Positions 1-8,174 of a stretch of DNA of 31,138 nt are shown one piece after another. The DNA is from a virus. Below the pieces are notes generated by a model that saw only the letters and a program-made list of their open reading frames with translations, was not told the DNA's origin and ran no database searches. Numbering within the stretch: the first letter of the stretch is position 1; each line of letters starts with the position of its first letter. The DNA lies in IMG/VR virus record IMGVR_UViG_3300012351_000187, positions 1 through 31,138 of that record; one strand, written 5' to 3'. The position numbers and the translations under genes are program-made.

Positions 1-650
1 GACGGAGTCATTCCTAGGCGTTGCCCTCCTATCCCGGTTGCAGCCGGTCCGCCCCCAAGGGCTGTGCCGCCCTGCCCTCCGCTGCCGAACGCATTCCCGA
101 AGAATTGCCCGACAGTAGTTTCTGTCGCGTTTGTTCCATCACCGATAAGCTTGGTATTCGGGTCTAGTTGAGTACTTGAATCTACGGACAAAATTTGTCC
201 GCTAGGGGATCTGATTAAATTATACCCGGCGCTTTTCAATTGCTGAAGTTGAGCCGGAGACAACGTGCCTGCACCGACTCCGCCTCCTGTACCTGGAGCG
301 GCCCCGGCCCCTGGAGATCCCGCAGACTGAACACCCGGCGTTCCACCTTGCCCCGGTGTGCTTGAAAATCCAGGGTACTGGGTTGCGGGCGTTATAGCTG
401 ACCCGCCTGTGTACTGATTCCATGCGTTGTACGCTGGCGTATTGCCGAACCCCAGGTACGACCCGCCCTGCATGGCGTTGCCGCCTGTAGCTATGTCGCT
501 GGCCCAATTGGCCATCCCGAGTATGGACGGCAGCGTGGAAGCCGCGTAATATCCCATTGGGTTAAAGTTATTGTACGCAAGGTCATTAACACCTTGCGGA
601 ACCTTAACCTGTGGAACTGAACCGCCGCCTCCGCCTTTGCCTTTTCCCAT
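1..650 (-). CDS. Gly-rich phage structural protein, partial (C-terminus beyond the left edge)
   Basis: An open leftward frame begins at the ATG at 648-650 and runs off the window, giving about 216 residues without a stop. The N-terminus is MGKGKGGGGG, followed by aromatic and Asn-rich sequence (YNNFNPMGYY). The middle is low-complexity Gly, Pro, Ala, Thr and Gln. It is the last visible gene of the late operon, downstream of fibre-type genes, where short-tailed phages often carry internal or ejection proteins. That role is inference; no domain is recognised. Its start overlaps by two bases the start of a rightward gene at 649. No clear Shine-Dalgarno sequence lies upstream. The composition and long open frame make coding likely. 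Confidence 0.7.
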   Translation of the reverse strand, partial: MGKGKGGGGGSVPQVKVPQGVNDLAYNNFNPMGYYAASTLPSILGMANWASDIATGGNAMQGGSYLGFGNTPAYNAWNQYTGGSAITPATQYPGFSSTPGQGGTPGVQSAGSPGAGAAPGTGGGVGAGTLSPAQLQQLKSAGYNLIRSPSGQILSVDSSTQLDPNTKLIGDGTNATETTVGQFFGNAFGSGGQGGTALGGGPAATGIGGQRLGMTP

Positions 651-1092
651 GATTAGTGAACGATTAAAATGGTTGGAACAAATCTTACTCGATAATTGCC
701 CGTGGATAAAGCGATTAGAGGTTTCCGGGAATGAACAAATGACGCCGGCTGAATGGTTGCGGCTATGGATTTCATGGGGCGCGCCTAAGGAATTTTTCTG
801 GGTCCTGGGACAGCCTGACCCGTTCGCCGCAATCGTCCTGCGGCCAATAGCGCACGATATGGTTGAGCGGATCTCTAACGATTATTTCGGAACAATCTGC
901 GAGTACGATCCGCGTGGTGAAATCACGATGGTAGATTACGCGTATGGGCCCGGACACTATGACATTCTCTTGGCCGTCGCCCGCGCTACTGATCGCCGGT
1001 TGCTCGCCTGGGAACATCGAAACAGGGTTCATGTCGTTCATATGGATGAAATGCCTAGGTCCCGGCTGCTGCTCGGGCGGCCAGCTCAGTAA
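649..1092 (+). CDS. Hypothetical protein, rightward gene inside the leftward late operon
   Basis: This 147-residue frame starts MISERLKWLEQ. It has well-mixed, globular composition: seven Trp, many Asp/Glu/Arg and motifs such as PWIKRLEV, WVLGQPDPFAA, YGPGHYD and LAWEHRNRVH. The antisense frame at 772-1041 is less protein-like. An upstream in-frame ATG at 571 would add 26 residues that are only the complement of the neighbouring gene, so 649 was chosen. No good ribosome-binding site is visible. The 3' end overlaps the leftward gene at 1055-1297 by 38 bp. Alternating strands, a compact alpha/beta look and this location resemble small moron-like genes or T7 gp13-like virion accessory genes. I do not recognise the family; function unknown. 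Confidence 0.6.
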   Translation: MISERLKWLEQILLDNCPWIKRLEVSGNEQMTPAEWLRLWISWGAPKEFFWVLGQPDPFAAIVLRPIAHDMVERISNDYFGTICEYDPRGEITMVDYAYGPGHYDILLAVARATDRRLLAWEHRNRVHVVHMDEMPRSRLLLGRPAQ

Positions 1093-1297
1093 AGTACGGA
1101 GTTAAACTCGCGTACAGGGATTGGAGCGTTACAACCTGCGGATTTAAGGCCGAGGGCGAAATCTGGTTCAATGTCATCTGCGTTATTAACCCGGAACAGG
1201 TTTGCGCCTGGGCGAACACCGGGAGGGCCGCTTGTTGAAACAACGCTGCGAATTGCGCGTTGGTAAGCAGAGCGAATGGATTTGTTCCGTTAGCCAT
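1055..1297 (-). CDS. Small hypothetical late protein
   Basis: An 80-residue protein starting MANGTNPFALL. It is rich in Ala, Gln, Leu and Thr and predicted mostly helical, with one Cys. It begins two bases after the stop of the upstream fibre-like gene, so it belongs to the same late operon. Placement among fibre and baseplate-type genes suggests a virion or fibre-assembly component, but there is no recognisable domain. Its last codons overlap the 3' end of the opposite-strand gene at 649-1092. Confidence 0.6.
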   Translation of the reverse strand: MANGTNPFALLTNAQFAALFQQAALPVFAQAQTCSGLITQMTLNQISPSALNPQVVTLQSLYASLTPYFTELAARAAAGT

Positions 1298-1298
1298 T

Positions 1299-1823
1299 TT
1301 ACAGACTCAAAAGAAATAAATTCGTGGTCAAAGCCTGGCCATAAAAATATTGCGTAGCTCCGGCTGCGATACTGAATCCGGCTGTTGTCATATTGGTTTC
1401 AGCTCCAGCCGATGCAAATACCGCCAGAACACTGGTAAACGTAGTGTTTGCAGCATTGGTTCCTCCCAACTTTAAAACTAACGCGCCGCCGCTTGTGTTC
1501 TGGCACCGTATTAAAACCGGCACCGACACAGACAGGAACGTCAGGTTCAGGGTTATTGCCGCCGTGATTGATAAATTGACCGTGACGCCAACCGCCCCGG
1601 AACAGCTCACCGTCTGGTTTGTGGACACCGACCCCAGGCTTGTCGCTACGCTGGACAATGCCCCCGCTGGAAGCGAGCCCGACGTTTGCAGTATTGCCGC
1701 CAGACCGTTTGGTGTCATCAACTGATTCATCATGATCGACAACTGCTGCACAAATACGCGCGCCTGATCTTTTTGCGTCAGATCATAGGTTTGAATCTGC
1801 TGCGGATTGAATGGGAAAGGCAT
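1299..1823 (-). CDS. Beta-rich virion protein, possible fibre component
   Basis: A 174-residue protein with a short helical N-terminus (about residues 1-50, Gln-rich, containing LTQKDQARVFVQQL). A long Thr/Ser/Ala/Gly/Val-rich beta-type domain follows (about 55-174). This polar, repetitive beta composition is typical of phage fibre and decoration proteins, and its neighbours are a fibre-like protein and a gp10-like propeller. The helical N-terminus could be the particle-anchoring part; that is inference. It sits eight bases after the upstream fibre gene. No enzymatic motif is seen. Confidence 0.65.
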   Translation of the reverse strand: MPFPFNPQQIQTYDLTQKDQARVFVQQLSIMMNQLMTPNGLAAILQTSGSLPAGALSSVATSLGSVSTNQTVSCSGAVGVTVNLSITAAITLNLTFLSVSVPVLIRCQNTSGGALVLKLGGTNAANTTFTSVLAVFASAGAETNMTTAGFSIAAGATQYFYGQALTTNLFLLSL

Positions 1824-1831
1824 CGTATTAT

Positions 1832-2584
1832 CTATGCGGACAACGCCAGAAATCCGTTTCCTGTCACTCCTGTGTAAATAACCCAGGAACCAGCGGTACA
1901 GTTTAAATTACCGGGAACCATATTAACTACCGATCCGCCCAGGTACGAAGTCGGGAACACGGAAACAACCGAGCTATACGCTGTGCCAGCCGAGTCAGTT
2001 AACGCCAGGCCGTAAGTAGTGCTGCTGGTGAAATTATTGTTGTAAGTGACACTGACGGGCACCCCCGGACCGACATGCTGCAATGTGAGGATTGTGCCGG
2101 TGTTAGAGTTCCATGAAACAAAAGCCGATATTGACCTCGCTCCCGCGCAATCAACCGTGGCGTTACCTATCTGGTTGACAAGCGAGATAATCTTTGAAGG
2201 CGGGGTTATTATCCTGAAGCTTGTCCCGTCATAAACCAGTACTGAAATTCTGCCGGCAACAAGCTCCCCGGGGGCTAGCGTTGCGCCCAGAGCGGTAAGC
2301 ACCGTTTTATTCCCCAATGAGTTCACGTTTATGACGCTGGCCCCGGTATTGGAGTTGGCCGGCGTTACGGCGAGGATCATGCCGGACTGGTAAGATGTGG
2401 GCGGGCTGGCCAGCGTTACCACGTAATTATTGGCGCTCCCTGTGTCAACTGCGTAACTGCAAAGACCTATCCCTGAATCGTTGACCAGGTTGTTCAGGGA
2501 ACTAAAATTATCGGACAATGTCGTTACCGGCTCTGAACCCGTAAACACCGACATGTCCCAGGGCAATGTATTGGGTCTAGGCAT
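1832..2584 (-). CDS. Tail-fibre-type protein
   Basis: A 250-residue protein. The N-terminal part (MPRPNTLPWDMSVFTGSEP) is followed by a segment reading GSANNYVVTL and NTGASVINVNSLG. This pattern is the repeated tail-fibre beta module found in many phages (an ANAYVVT / NTGASTLNVNGLG-like signature). The C-terminal half is again Thr/Ser/Val-rich beta sequence. Expected role: part of the host-recognition fibre or tailspike attached near the connector. The start is four bases from the stop of the gp10-like gene. The fibre assignment rests on motif memory and position; the receptor is unknown. Confidence 0.72.
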   Translation of the reverse strand: MPRPNTLPWDMSVFTGSEPVTTLSDNFSSLNNLVNDSGIGLCSYAVDTGSANNYVVTLASPPTSYQSGMILAVTPANSNTGASVINVNSLGNKTVLTALGATLAPGELVAGRISVLVYDGTSFRIITPPSKIISLVNQIGNATVDCAGARSISAFVSWNSNTGTILTLQHVGPGVPVSVTYNNNFTSSTTYGLALTDSAGTAYSSVVSVFPTSYLGGSVVNMVPGNLNCTAGSWVIYTGVTGNGFLALSA

Positions 2585-2587
2585 AGA

Positions 2588-3976
2588 TCATGAACCCCAT
2601 TTTACTTGAGTGATTTCGGCTTCCATAGATACGGATTCAAGCATTGCGCCCGCGCCGTTAAGAACAAGCTGCGCCCCGAATCGCCGCGCGATATCGTCAA
2701 TCCCAAATTCCCAGAACTCGTACTGTTGCGACGCTGAAACCGTCCAGGTAATGTTTACGCCCGCCGTCCACGTTATTGGGTTCCCGTTTGAATCGGTGAA
2801 GATGACAGTTGGAGAATAGCTTTGCGTATTGCTCGTAAGGTTTAGCGAATTACCGTTTTCGTCATACCCGGAGAGCGTTGCGTTTGCTGTTCCGTTCAGC
2901 ATTAAAGATGCTCCGAATCTGTACATACGCTTAAAGAACGCCGATTGGCCGAAGGACCAGTACTTGAAACCGATCGTCGAATTAATCGCGTTCGCAGTGT
3001 TTGAATACATCTGGAAGATATTGGTGCCATCGCACCCGAACACCTTGCTTGCACCGGTCGTCTGATCGATGTCGCTGGATATAAATTTCTCGTTGGAAAG
3101 CACCGTCCTGAACCATTTCCCTTTCACCTGTGACGCGGTGTCAATCGCGATCCCGAACACAGTCAACGTCGAGTCAGTCGCGTAATTGGATTGCCAGAAC
3201 AGGCACGGCACATTGTAGATGTACCCGAACGCGGCGAACAGGTTAGAGTTAGCTCCAAGGTTCTGGAAGAACCCGTCAAGGGGCGTAGATAACTTGGTTG
3301 GGAAAGTCCCCTGCAACGCCCAGATCCCGTTCTTATTCGCCCAATAAAGTGTAGACCCAAGCCCAATAATGCTCCAGCGCGACGAGGTTCCCACCCGGTT
3401 CTCGATCATGTTGAGTTGGAAATTGACTACAGGCGGGGAGCCGACATCGTAAATGTTCCCCAGGACTTCAACCCAGTCATACCCGAAAATGTAGAGTAGC
3501 CCGGCGAACGGGTATAGGGCGATAATGGGAGGCTGCGCGTCAGACTGGGTTATAACGAAAGACCCTGCATCGCCGCCAAGCGAGTTAAACGTGTTGGCGT
3601 TCGTGAACGTGACAGTGTTGTTATGCGCCATCCATAGCCGCCCTGAATACACCGTGATGATTTCGGCTGGTTGCGCTGTAAACACGGTCGCGAACGTGGC
3701 CCCGTTCCATGAATAAATCTTCTGGGCAACCGGATCGGTAAAAAGAATTGTGGTTCCCTGCCAGTTGGCGATGTCGCTTGTGGCCGCCATGCTCGTTGCG
3801 CCGCTTACATCGGTGATTGTGCCGCCAAGTGATACCTGGTAAATGTGTCCGTTCGCGCAAAGGAAGTATAAATACTGCCCGAGATTCAAGGTCTGCGCAC
3901 TCATCCAGATTGCTGCGCTTGCCAATGTCGCGAGTGTTGCGCCGTTGGCCGGCACCTGGCGAACCGAATTTCCCAT
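2588..3976 (-). CDS. P22 gp10-like beta-propeller tail/head-closure protein (N-terminus uncertain)
   Basis: From the first ATG the product is 462 residues. Recurrent blade-like motifs such as SGRLWMAHNNTV, GLLYIFGYDWVEV and STLYWANKNGIWAL match the style of P22 gp10-type head-completion/tail-hub propellers. It lies directly after the gp4-like adaptor, as in P22. The same frame stays open and protein-like upstream to about 4163 and reads VVIAQRGTGQPQLIQ and DDELINW-like sequence (LTIPDTDFDELINWIP), but no ATG, GTG or TTG occurs there. A strong AGGAAGGAG lies at 4135-4143. The true N-terminus is probably upstream, through a rare ATC start at 4127-4129 or a frame change; see findings. Confidence 0.75.
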   Translation of the reverse strand: MGNSVRQVPANGATLATLASAAIWMSAQTLNLGQYLYFLCANGHIYQVSLGGTITDVSGATSMAATSDIANWQGTTILFTDPVAQKIYSWNGATFATVFTAQPAEIITVYSGRLWMAHNNTVTFTNANTFNSLGGDAGSFVITQSDAQPPIIALYPFAGLLYIFGYDWVEVLGNIYDVGSPPVVNFQLNMIENRVGTSSRWSIIGLGSTLYWANKNGIWALQGTFPTKLSTPLDGFFQNLGANSNLFAAFGYIYNVPCLFWQSNYATDSTLTVFGIAIDTASQVKGKWFRTVLSNEKFISSDIDQTTGASKVFGCDGTNIFQMYSNTANAINSTIGFKYWSFGQSAFFKRMYRFGASLMLNGTANATLSGYDENGNSLNLTSNTQSYSPTVIFTDSNGNPITWTAGVNITWTVSASQQYEFWEFGIDDIARRFGAQLVLNGAGAMLESVSMEAEITQVKWGS

Positions 3977-4165
3977 AGGTATCCAGTTAATCAGCTCGTC
4001 AAAATCGGTATCGGGAATCGTTAGGCGCGAGTACGTGTCGTACTTGTTGAGGCTACCCCATGGTTGACTGTCGCCTGGAAGGCTTACGGTCTGGATTAGC
4101 TGCGGTTGCCCTGTGCCTCGTTGAGCGATAACTACTCCTTCCTGTAATCCAGTTGAAACGCCATT

Positions 4166-4828
4166 TTATATATTCCTGTTCAGCGCAGAAAATGGCGGCA
4201 TTTGCGAGAGCATCATGTTCTTTTCCATCTCGTAATGAATAATGAACTCGTCCAGTCGGCTTTTGTCCTGTTCGTAATAGGTCGCCCACCGAGCTGCCAT
4301 CAGGGGTACAAGCTCCGAGAGCGGGTCAGGGATAGCAGTCTCAACATTAGCCGGGTCAGTAAGGTTGTTCGGCAAGTACAAACAATCAATTTCCGCCGTG
4401 TAGTCCGGCCCGGGTGGCGTGGGCCCCAGGAAGAACACGCCGTACCCTTGCATACTCCATGCCTGGCACATGCTTTGGAACGGGTTCGACCGAAATACCC
4501 GGTTAAAATCGCTCCAGGCGAGGCGACGCAATGGCATGTAAAAGGTCGTGGTCTGGATAAAGTTGATGTTTAGGATCGCCTGGATATTGCGCGCCGGTGG
4601 AGATCCAGGCAACGATTGTACGGCAGCCAGGACAAGGCCGAATCTGTACGCTTCCTGGCCTTGTGTTAACGCAATGGTCGCGTTAACGCGAGTAGCGTTT
4701 GTATCGATTGCAACCCGGTCGCGTGCCAGGTTAACGTACTTCGTGATGTCAGAGTCTAGCTTCCAGAACCGTTTATTAGCGTCCCGCAATAGGTTGCGCG
4801 TGAGGTAAATGTAATCTGAAAGAAGCAC
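4166..4828 (-). CDS. Head-to-tail adaptor, P22 gp4-like
   Basis: A 220-residue protein. The helical N-terminus (LLSDYIYLTRNLLRDANKRFWKLDSDITKYVNLARDRVAIDT) is followed by a beta region and a C-terminal helix containing LVPLMAARWATYYEQDK. This arrangement, including the DI..YVN.AR.rva.dt pattern, is typical of adaptor proteins that dock under the portal in P22 and related short-tailed phages. Its position between coat and gp10-like genes agrees. Expected job: the ring joining the portal to the tail hub and sealing packaged DNA. The stop is one base before an ATG (4164) that opens a ten-codon frame at the head of the next gene. Confidence 0.75.
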   Translation of the reverse strand: MLLSDYIYLTRNLLRDANKRFWKLDSDITKYVNLARDRVAIDTNATRVNATIALTQGQEAYRFGLVLAAVQSLPGSPPARNIQAILNINFIQTTTFYMPLRRLAWSDFNRVFRSNPFQSMCQAWSMQGYGVFFLGPTPPGPDYTAEIDCLYLPNNLTDPANVETAIPDPLSELVPLMAARWATYYEQDKSRLDEFIIHYEMEKNMMLSQMPPFSALNRNI

Positions 4829-4830
4829 AT

Positions 4831-5259
4831 TTAAGTTTTCAGGTTATCGAATTCTGCCGTGGTCATTGAACGCGGTGTTTTAACAATCCTGAAATCAATC
4901 CCGTCACTGAACCAGGCGCGGAATTCCTTGAACGCTTTGTGGTCGCGATCTTCGGTGCGACCGTGCGTAAGGCCGTAGGGCGAATAACTGGCCATCCGGT
5001 TTGAGTACCAGCTTTGAGAACCGTCGGGACTGACGTCTCTCTTTTCCCTGACAAGTTTTCCGCCCTGCACCTCAACGGCAAAATGGAAATAAGCTACTTC
5101 GTATGGAACGACGGTAACGTGATCCACCGGGTACTGGTAGCCTTTGCCGCCATAGAAGAGCTCGGGCTCAATCGGCCCTTTGTTGCGCACGGCGATCTTA
5201 ACGTCCTGGAACGTTTTGCCTTGGCGCTCGTTTACAACTGAATCAGTATTCGGATTCAT
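4831..5259 (-). CDS. Hypothetical virion-module protein
   Basis: A 142-residue soluble protein starting MNPNTDSVVNERQGKTFQDVKIAVRN. It contains YPVDHVTVVPYEVAYFHF and a C-terminal helix with FKEFRAWFSDGIDFRIV. The start is three bases after the decoration-like gene and the stop three bases before the adaptor gene, so it is co-translated with head proteins. No family is recognised. A role in head completion or connector assembly is inferred from position only. Confidence 0.65.
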   Translation of the reverse strand: MNPNTDSVVNERQGKTFQDVKIAVRNKGPIEPELFYGGKGYQYPVDHVTVVPYEVAYFHFAVEVQGGKLVREKRDVSPDGSQSWYSNRMASYSPYGLTHGRTEDRDHKAFKEFRAWFSDGIDFRIVKTPRSMTTAEFDNLKT

Positions 5260-5261
5260 GG

Positions 5262-5906
5262 TTACAGGTTCGGCCAGGCGCGCAATCGATAGAATGTAAA
5301 GGACGGGTTAGTCGCTCCCAATGCCTGGAACCGCACGTTACCGCCGTCGCACACGAGTATACCCGGAAAGAACGTGGTGACAGAAACGGTCGCCGTAAAG
5401 ATCGTTGTCCATGTAGCGACTGCGGTCTGAATCTGGATTGTGGACCCGGTTGTAGCGCCGTTTGTGATCGAGATATATCCGGCTCCCGGAGCTGGAACAA
5501 ACAGGCCCGTGCCCGCAACGATTGTCTGAGTTTCCGGAATAGCGAAATCGCAGCCAGGAACATCAACAAGAGCGGATGACGGGAGGCCCCAGTTGGCGTT
5601 AAAGCTGAACGCGCTTTGAAGCTGTGGGTTCGCTCCAAACGTAATCGGGGTTGCCGTCAGAGTTGTCGTGGCCGCCTGGCTCATTACGACAGACGTAGCG
5701 TTGGTGATGGATGCAATCGTGGTTCCAACTGGGATGCCTGAACCCGAAATCCCCTGACCAACCGCGAGGAAACTCGTGCCCGTTACCAGGGTGTCAAGCG
5801 TGGTGTTGGTATGCGTGTTCCCGTTCTGCACGATACCCGAATAGATCCACGCGCCTGCGGTCGGGATCGGAGTGAAAGCCGGATTAGCGTTAAATGCTTG
5901 AGCCAT
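5262..5906 (-). CDS. Possible head decoration/fibre protein
   Basis: A 214-residue protein rich in Thr, Ala, Gly and Ser. It includes a repetitive motif, GQGISGSGIPVGTTIASI, of the kind seen in phage head-fibre and tail-associated beta proteins. The C-terminal half is beta-rich and ends FTFYRLRAWPNL. It sits immediately downstream of the coat protein with a three-base gap, the usual place for decoration or head-fibre genes. That assignment is by context and composition; no catalytic residues are seen. Confidence 0.6.
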   Translation of the reverse strand: MAQAFNANPAFTPIPTAGAWIYSGIVQNGNTHTNTTLDTLVTGTSFLAVGQGISGSGIPVGTTIASITNATSVVMSQAATTTLTATPITFGANPQLQSAFSFNANWGLPSSALVDVPGCDFAIPETQTIVAGTGLFVPAPGAGYISITNGATTGSTIQIQTAVATWTTIFTATVSVTTFFPGILVCDGGNVRFQALGATNPSFTFYRLRAWPNL

Positions 5907-5909
5907 AAA

Positions 5910-6914
5910 TTATAAGGTTGCGGTGTTTTGAATACCGTAGAGCACCGAACATGAACGAGGTTTCGTGTTAATCAGCTGCAAGAGCAGCACCGCGACTCCG
6001 ACGTAGTTGAGTTGATAAGCCGGGACCATTGACTGGAAATCCACAAACTCCCAGTTAACCAGGCGATGAATGCGAAGGGTGAGGTAGTTGCAATTAAAGA
6101 ACCAGATATTCCCTTCAGCCGCGTAGGGGTCCATGTAGATGGGGACGCCCATGACTTCAAGAGCCGGGAACGCGGACATGTACTGGTCAGTTGTCTGTTC
6201 TGCGGGGATGTACCGTTCCTGCGGGAGAAAATCTTGAGCCAACTGCGCCCAGGTGGCAGGCCCGGATATACCGAAATCAGGCTTTTCGCCACTGTATTTG
6301 GTCGTACCCGTTAGGTACAAAAGGGAGAGTGAACGCGTAATAGCGGCGGCGACATTGTAACGCTTTGACTGCCACCAGGTATTCCCGGCGCGCGCAATTC
6401 CGCCAAACGTCGCAGCGTTTGTTCCGTCATCAATCGCCCAAGGAAGACCGATCAGCTGCTGCGTATTTGTCGAGTTGGTAAAGAGCGAGTTAGCCAGCAT
6501 GTCGCGTGCAGCGTTCCCGGCGTCTGTCATCCTGAGTTCAACAATGTCCTGGATCTTTTGCTCGTCCTGGATCAGGAGTTCATTGAGATAGACTGGAACT
6601 GGCACCAGGACCATCGTGTAAGCCCAGGCAGCAGGTTGAACAAACTGGACTAGTTGCGGGGCAGCAAACGTAGCCGTAAAATCGCTGTACTGCGGGGTAA
6701 CGCCTTGCGTATACTGGACGTTGGCAGTCAGGTTATCCATGCCGCCTGATTCCTCCAGGGCGTTTGCCATGAGCCCTACGATAGATGGAGCGCTGGTATA
6801 AATCTGGCAGTAAGCGTTTGCCAAATATGATCGCCTTGTCAGCGCGCTTAACTGGTTGCCAAGACCGCCTGCCGGTTCAATCCCGGTTCCTTGTACAAGT
6901 GGGAATAATGCCAT
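5910..6914 (-). CDS. Major capsid protein
   Basis: A 334-residue protein following a scaffold-like gene and preceding decoration-like and connector genes. Features include NQLSALTRRSYLANAY near the N-terminus, LVPVPVYLNELLIQDEQKIQDIVELRMTD-type helix content around residues 105-135, and a C-terminal PAYQLNYVGVAVLLLQL segment. Size and context fit an HK97-fold coat protein. This is the shell subunit that assembles around the scaffold with the portal at one vertex. The start has an AT-rich leader and lies 12 bases after the scaffold gene. The fold is inferred from position and size, not from a diagnostic motif. Confidence 0.75.
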   Translation of the reverse strand: MALFPLVQGTGIEPAGGLGNQLSALTRRSYLANAYCQIYTSAPSIVGLMANALEESGGMDNLTANVQYTQGVTPQYSDFTATFAAPQLVQFVQPAAWAYTMVLVPVPVYLNELLIQDEQKIQDIVELRMTDAGNAARDMLANSLFTNSTNTQQLIGLPWAIDDGTNAATFGGIARAGNTWWQSKRYNVAAAITRSLSLLYLTGTTKYSGEKPDFGISGPATWAQLAQDFLPQERYIPAEQTTDQYMSAFPALEVMGVPIYMDPYAAEGNIWFFNCNYLTLRIHRLVNWEFVDFQSMVPAYQLNYVGVAVLLLQLINTKPRSCSVLYGIQNTATL

Positions 6915-6926
6915 AAAATTTTATCT

Positions 6927-7499
6927 CTATTTCCCTCGTCTGTAAGCGTCCACAAGCGAACCAGTTGGAGCGCTTTCTTTCCATTTCTTGTCGAGGATTT
7001 CTTTGCGTTTGCGTTTATCGAATATGCCGCTCTTAGGATCTTTGATCATTGCACGCCACTCATCTTCACCGTCCACGTGCCGGCTAAATGGATTCAGGGG
7101 CGCTCCGGTAGGATGGTTCGGAGCGTCCTGATACTGGTAATAGCGCGCGGCTTCGGCGTATGACCCGTACATGTTGCGATCCTTGATCATGCGCTCTTCA
7201 AGATCAGTGATCTGGGCGTCAGAGAAATAAAAGGGAGCCCCGCGCACCTCGCCCCGGCGCGACTCGATCATGTCGGTCTTGGATTTATCATCCAGCTTCT
7301 TTTGAAGCTCTTCAACGCGCTCCTGCCACGGTTTAAGGGCGGATGTGATTTTTTCCTCAACCTCAGCAGCAGCGTCTATTTCAGGGACAGAGGCTTGCGG
7401 ATCAAGCCGTTTATAATGAGCGAGCAAATCCCGGCGCGCCTGAGGGTCGCGCGAGAGGATATTAAAAATTCTTGCTTCAGCGTCTGGGATCTCAGCCAT
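6927..7499 (-). CDS. Probable scaffolding protein
   Basis: A 190-residue, highly charged and mostly helical protein. It has a coiled-coil-like stretch around residues 45-75 (VEEKITSALKPWQERVEEL) and a very basic C-terminal region (DKRKRKEILDKKWKES). Scaffolds are typically charged, helical and encoded just before the coat gene, with a basic C-terminus that binds coat protein; this matches all three. It lacks hydrophobic segments. The start is five bases after the stop of the Ig-like small gene. Assignment is by composition and position. Confidence 0.65.
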   Translation of the reverse strand: MAEIPDAEARIFNILSRDPQARRDLLAHYKRLDPQASVPEIDAAAEVEEKITSALKPWQERVEELQKKLDDKSKTDMIESRRGEVRGAPFYFSDAQITDLEERMIKDRNMYGSYAEAARYYQYQDAPNHPTGAPLNPFSRHVDGEDEWRAMIKDPKSGIFDKRKRKEILDKKWKESAPTGSLVDAYRRGK

Positions 7500-7504
7500 T
7501 AGTA

Positions 7505-7801
7505 TTAAGTCTCGGAGAGCCGGAGATTCTGCGGGATACCAGGCGTTGGAACGGGCGGAACAACAGGCAGGGTAAAGGTTAGGCTAGCAGAAGCCGCGCT
7601 TGCGCTACCGGCGAGAGACGCTTTGACGGTGACTGTGTAAGTGCCATCCGGAGTGCTGGACAAGTCAAAATGCAGATCAACCGAGCCATCGGTTAGGACG
7701 CGCGCCGGGCTATCGATGTCAGCGCCACCAATGCCTGAAATAACAAACTGGTCAGGCTTCACAGTGTCGGATGCGGGGTAGGGGTCGCATACAAGAAACA
7801 T
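7505..7801 (-). CDS. Small Ig/FN3-like beta protein
   Basis: The ATG at 7799-7801 (MFLVCDPYPASD) is chosen because AAGGAGA lies five bases upstream. An upstream in-frame start at 7846 would overlap the previous gene. The 98-residue product reads as one immunoglobulin/FN3-like domain (VDLHFDLSSTPDGTYTVTVKASL) with a Pro-rich tail (VVPPVPTPGIPQ). Small proteins of this pattern occur next to portal and scaffold genes in many phages and may decorate the head or aid assembly. The role is inferred. Confidence 0.7.
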   Translation of the reverse strand: MFLVCDPYPASDTVKPDQFVISGIGGADIDSPARVLTDGSVDLHFDLSSTPDGTYTVTVKASLAGSASAASASLTFTLPVVPPVPTPGIPQNLRLSET

Positions 7802-7814
7802 GTCAATCTCCTTT

Positions 7815-7985
7815 TTATTTACCTGCCTTGATTGTGCGCCCAGCAAACTTAGCGGGCTGAAACTTTTTCATGTCGATTGGCGCAATGTCCGGGATGATCC
7901 TGGGACTTACGAGCGGTCCGGGATCAAGTTGATTAGAATCGCGCGGATCTTGCGGTTTAGATGATTTAGGACGTGGAACTGCCAT
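7815..7985 (-). CDS. 56-residue hypothetical late protein
   Basis: The frame starts MAVPRPKSSKPQDPRD and ends FAGRTIKAGK. The N-terminal half is Pro/Ser/Asp-rich and disordered, with a basic C-terminus. The start is three bases after the stop of the upstream 61-residue gene. The last residues (RTIKAGK) resemble the end of that neighbour (RTLKAGK), so the two may share a C-terminal segment by duplication. Function unknown. Confidence 0.6.
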   Translation of the reverse strand: MAVPRPKSSKPQDPRDSNQLDPGPLVSPRIIPDIAPIDMKKFQPAKFAGRTIKAGK

Positions 7986-7988
7986 AAA

Positions 7989-8174
7989 TTATTTCCCTGC
8001 TTTCAGTGTTCGGACGATGTAATAACTGGGATTTTCCTGCACCTGTTTTGGAGCGCCTTTCATGAAATTCAAGTTCGGGTATCCCAGGGATTCAATAATG
8101 ATACCGCGAATGAGTTGTTTCCCGGGGTCGTACATGCACGGCCTGAATTTTGCGCCTGAAGGATGTTTAAACAT
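7989..8174 (-). CDS. 61-residue hypothetical late protein
   Basis: A basic protein starting MFKHPSGAKFRPCMYDPGK and ending SYYIVRTLKAGK. Its ATG lies inside the last codons of the upstream 53-residue gene, which supports translational coupling. No domain is recognised. It shares a C-terminal RT(L/I)KAGK ending with the next gene. Its location between portal and scaffold genes suggests a minor head or packaging component. Confidence 0.62.
   Translation of the reverse strand: MFKHPSGAKFRPCMYDPGKQLIRGIIIESLGYPNLNFMKGAPKQVQENPSYYIVRTLKAGK

Noticed and set aside
772-1041. 89-residue leftward frame antisense to the gene at 649-1092
   Set aside because: Composition and lack of a ribosome-binding site are weaker than for the rightward frame; the region after its stop has no gene continuing to 650. 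It cannot be fully excluded.
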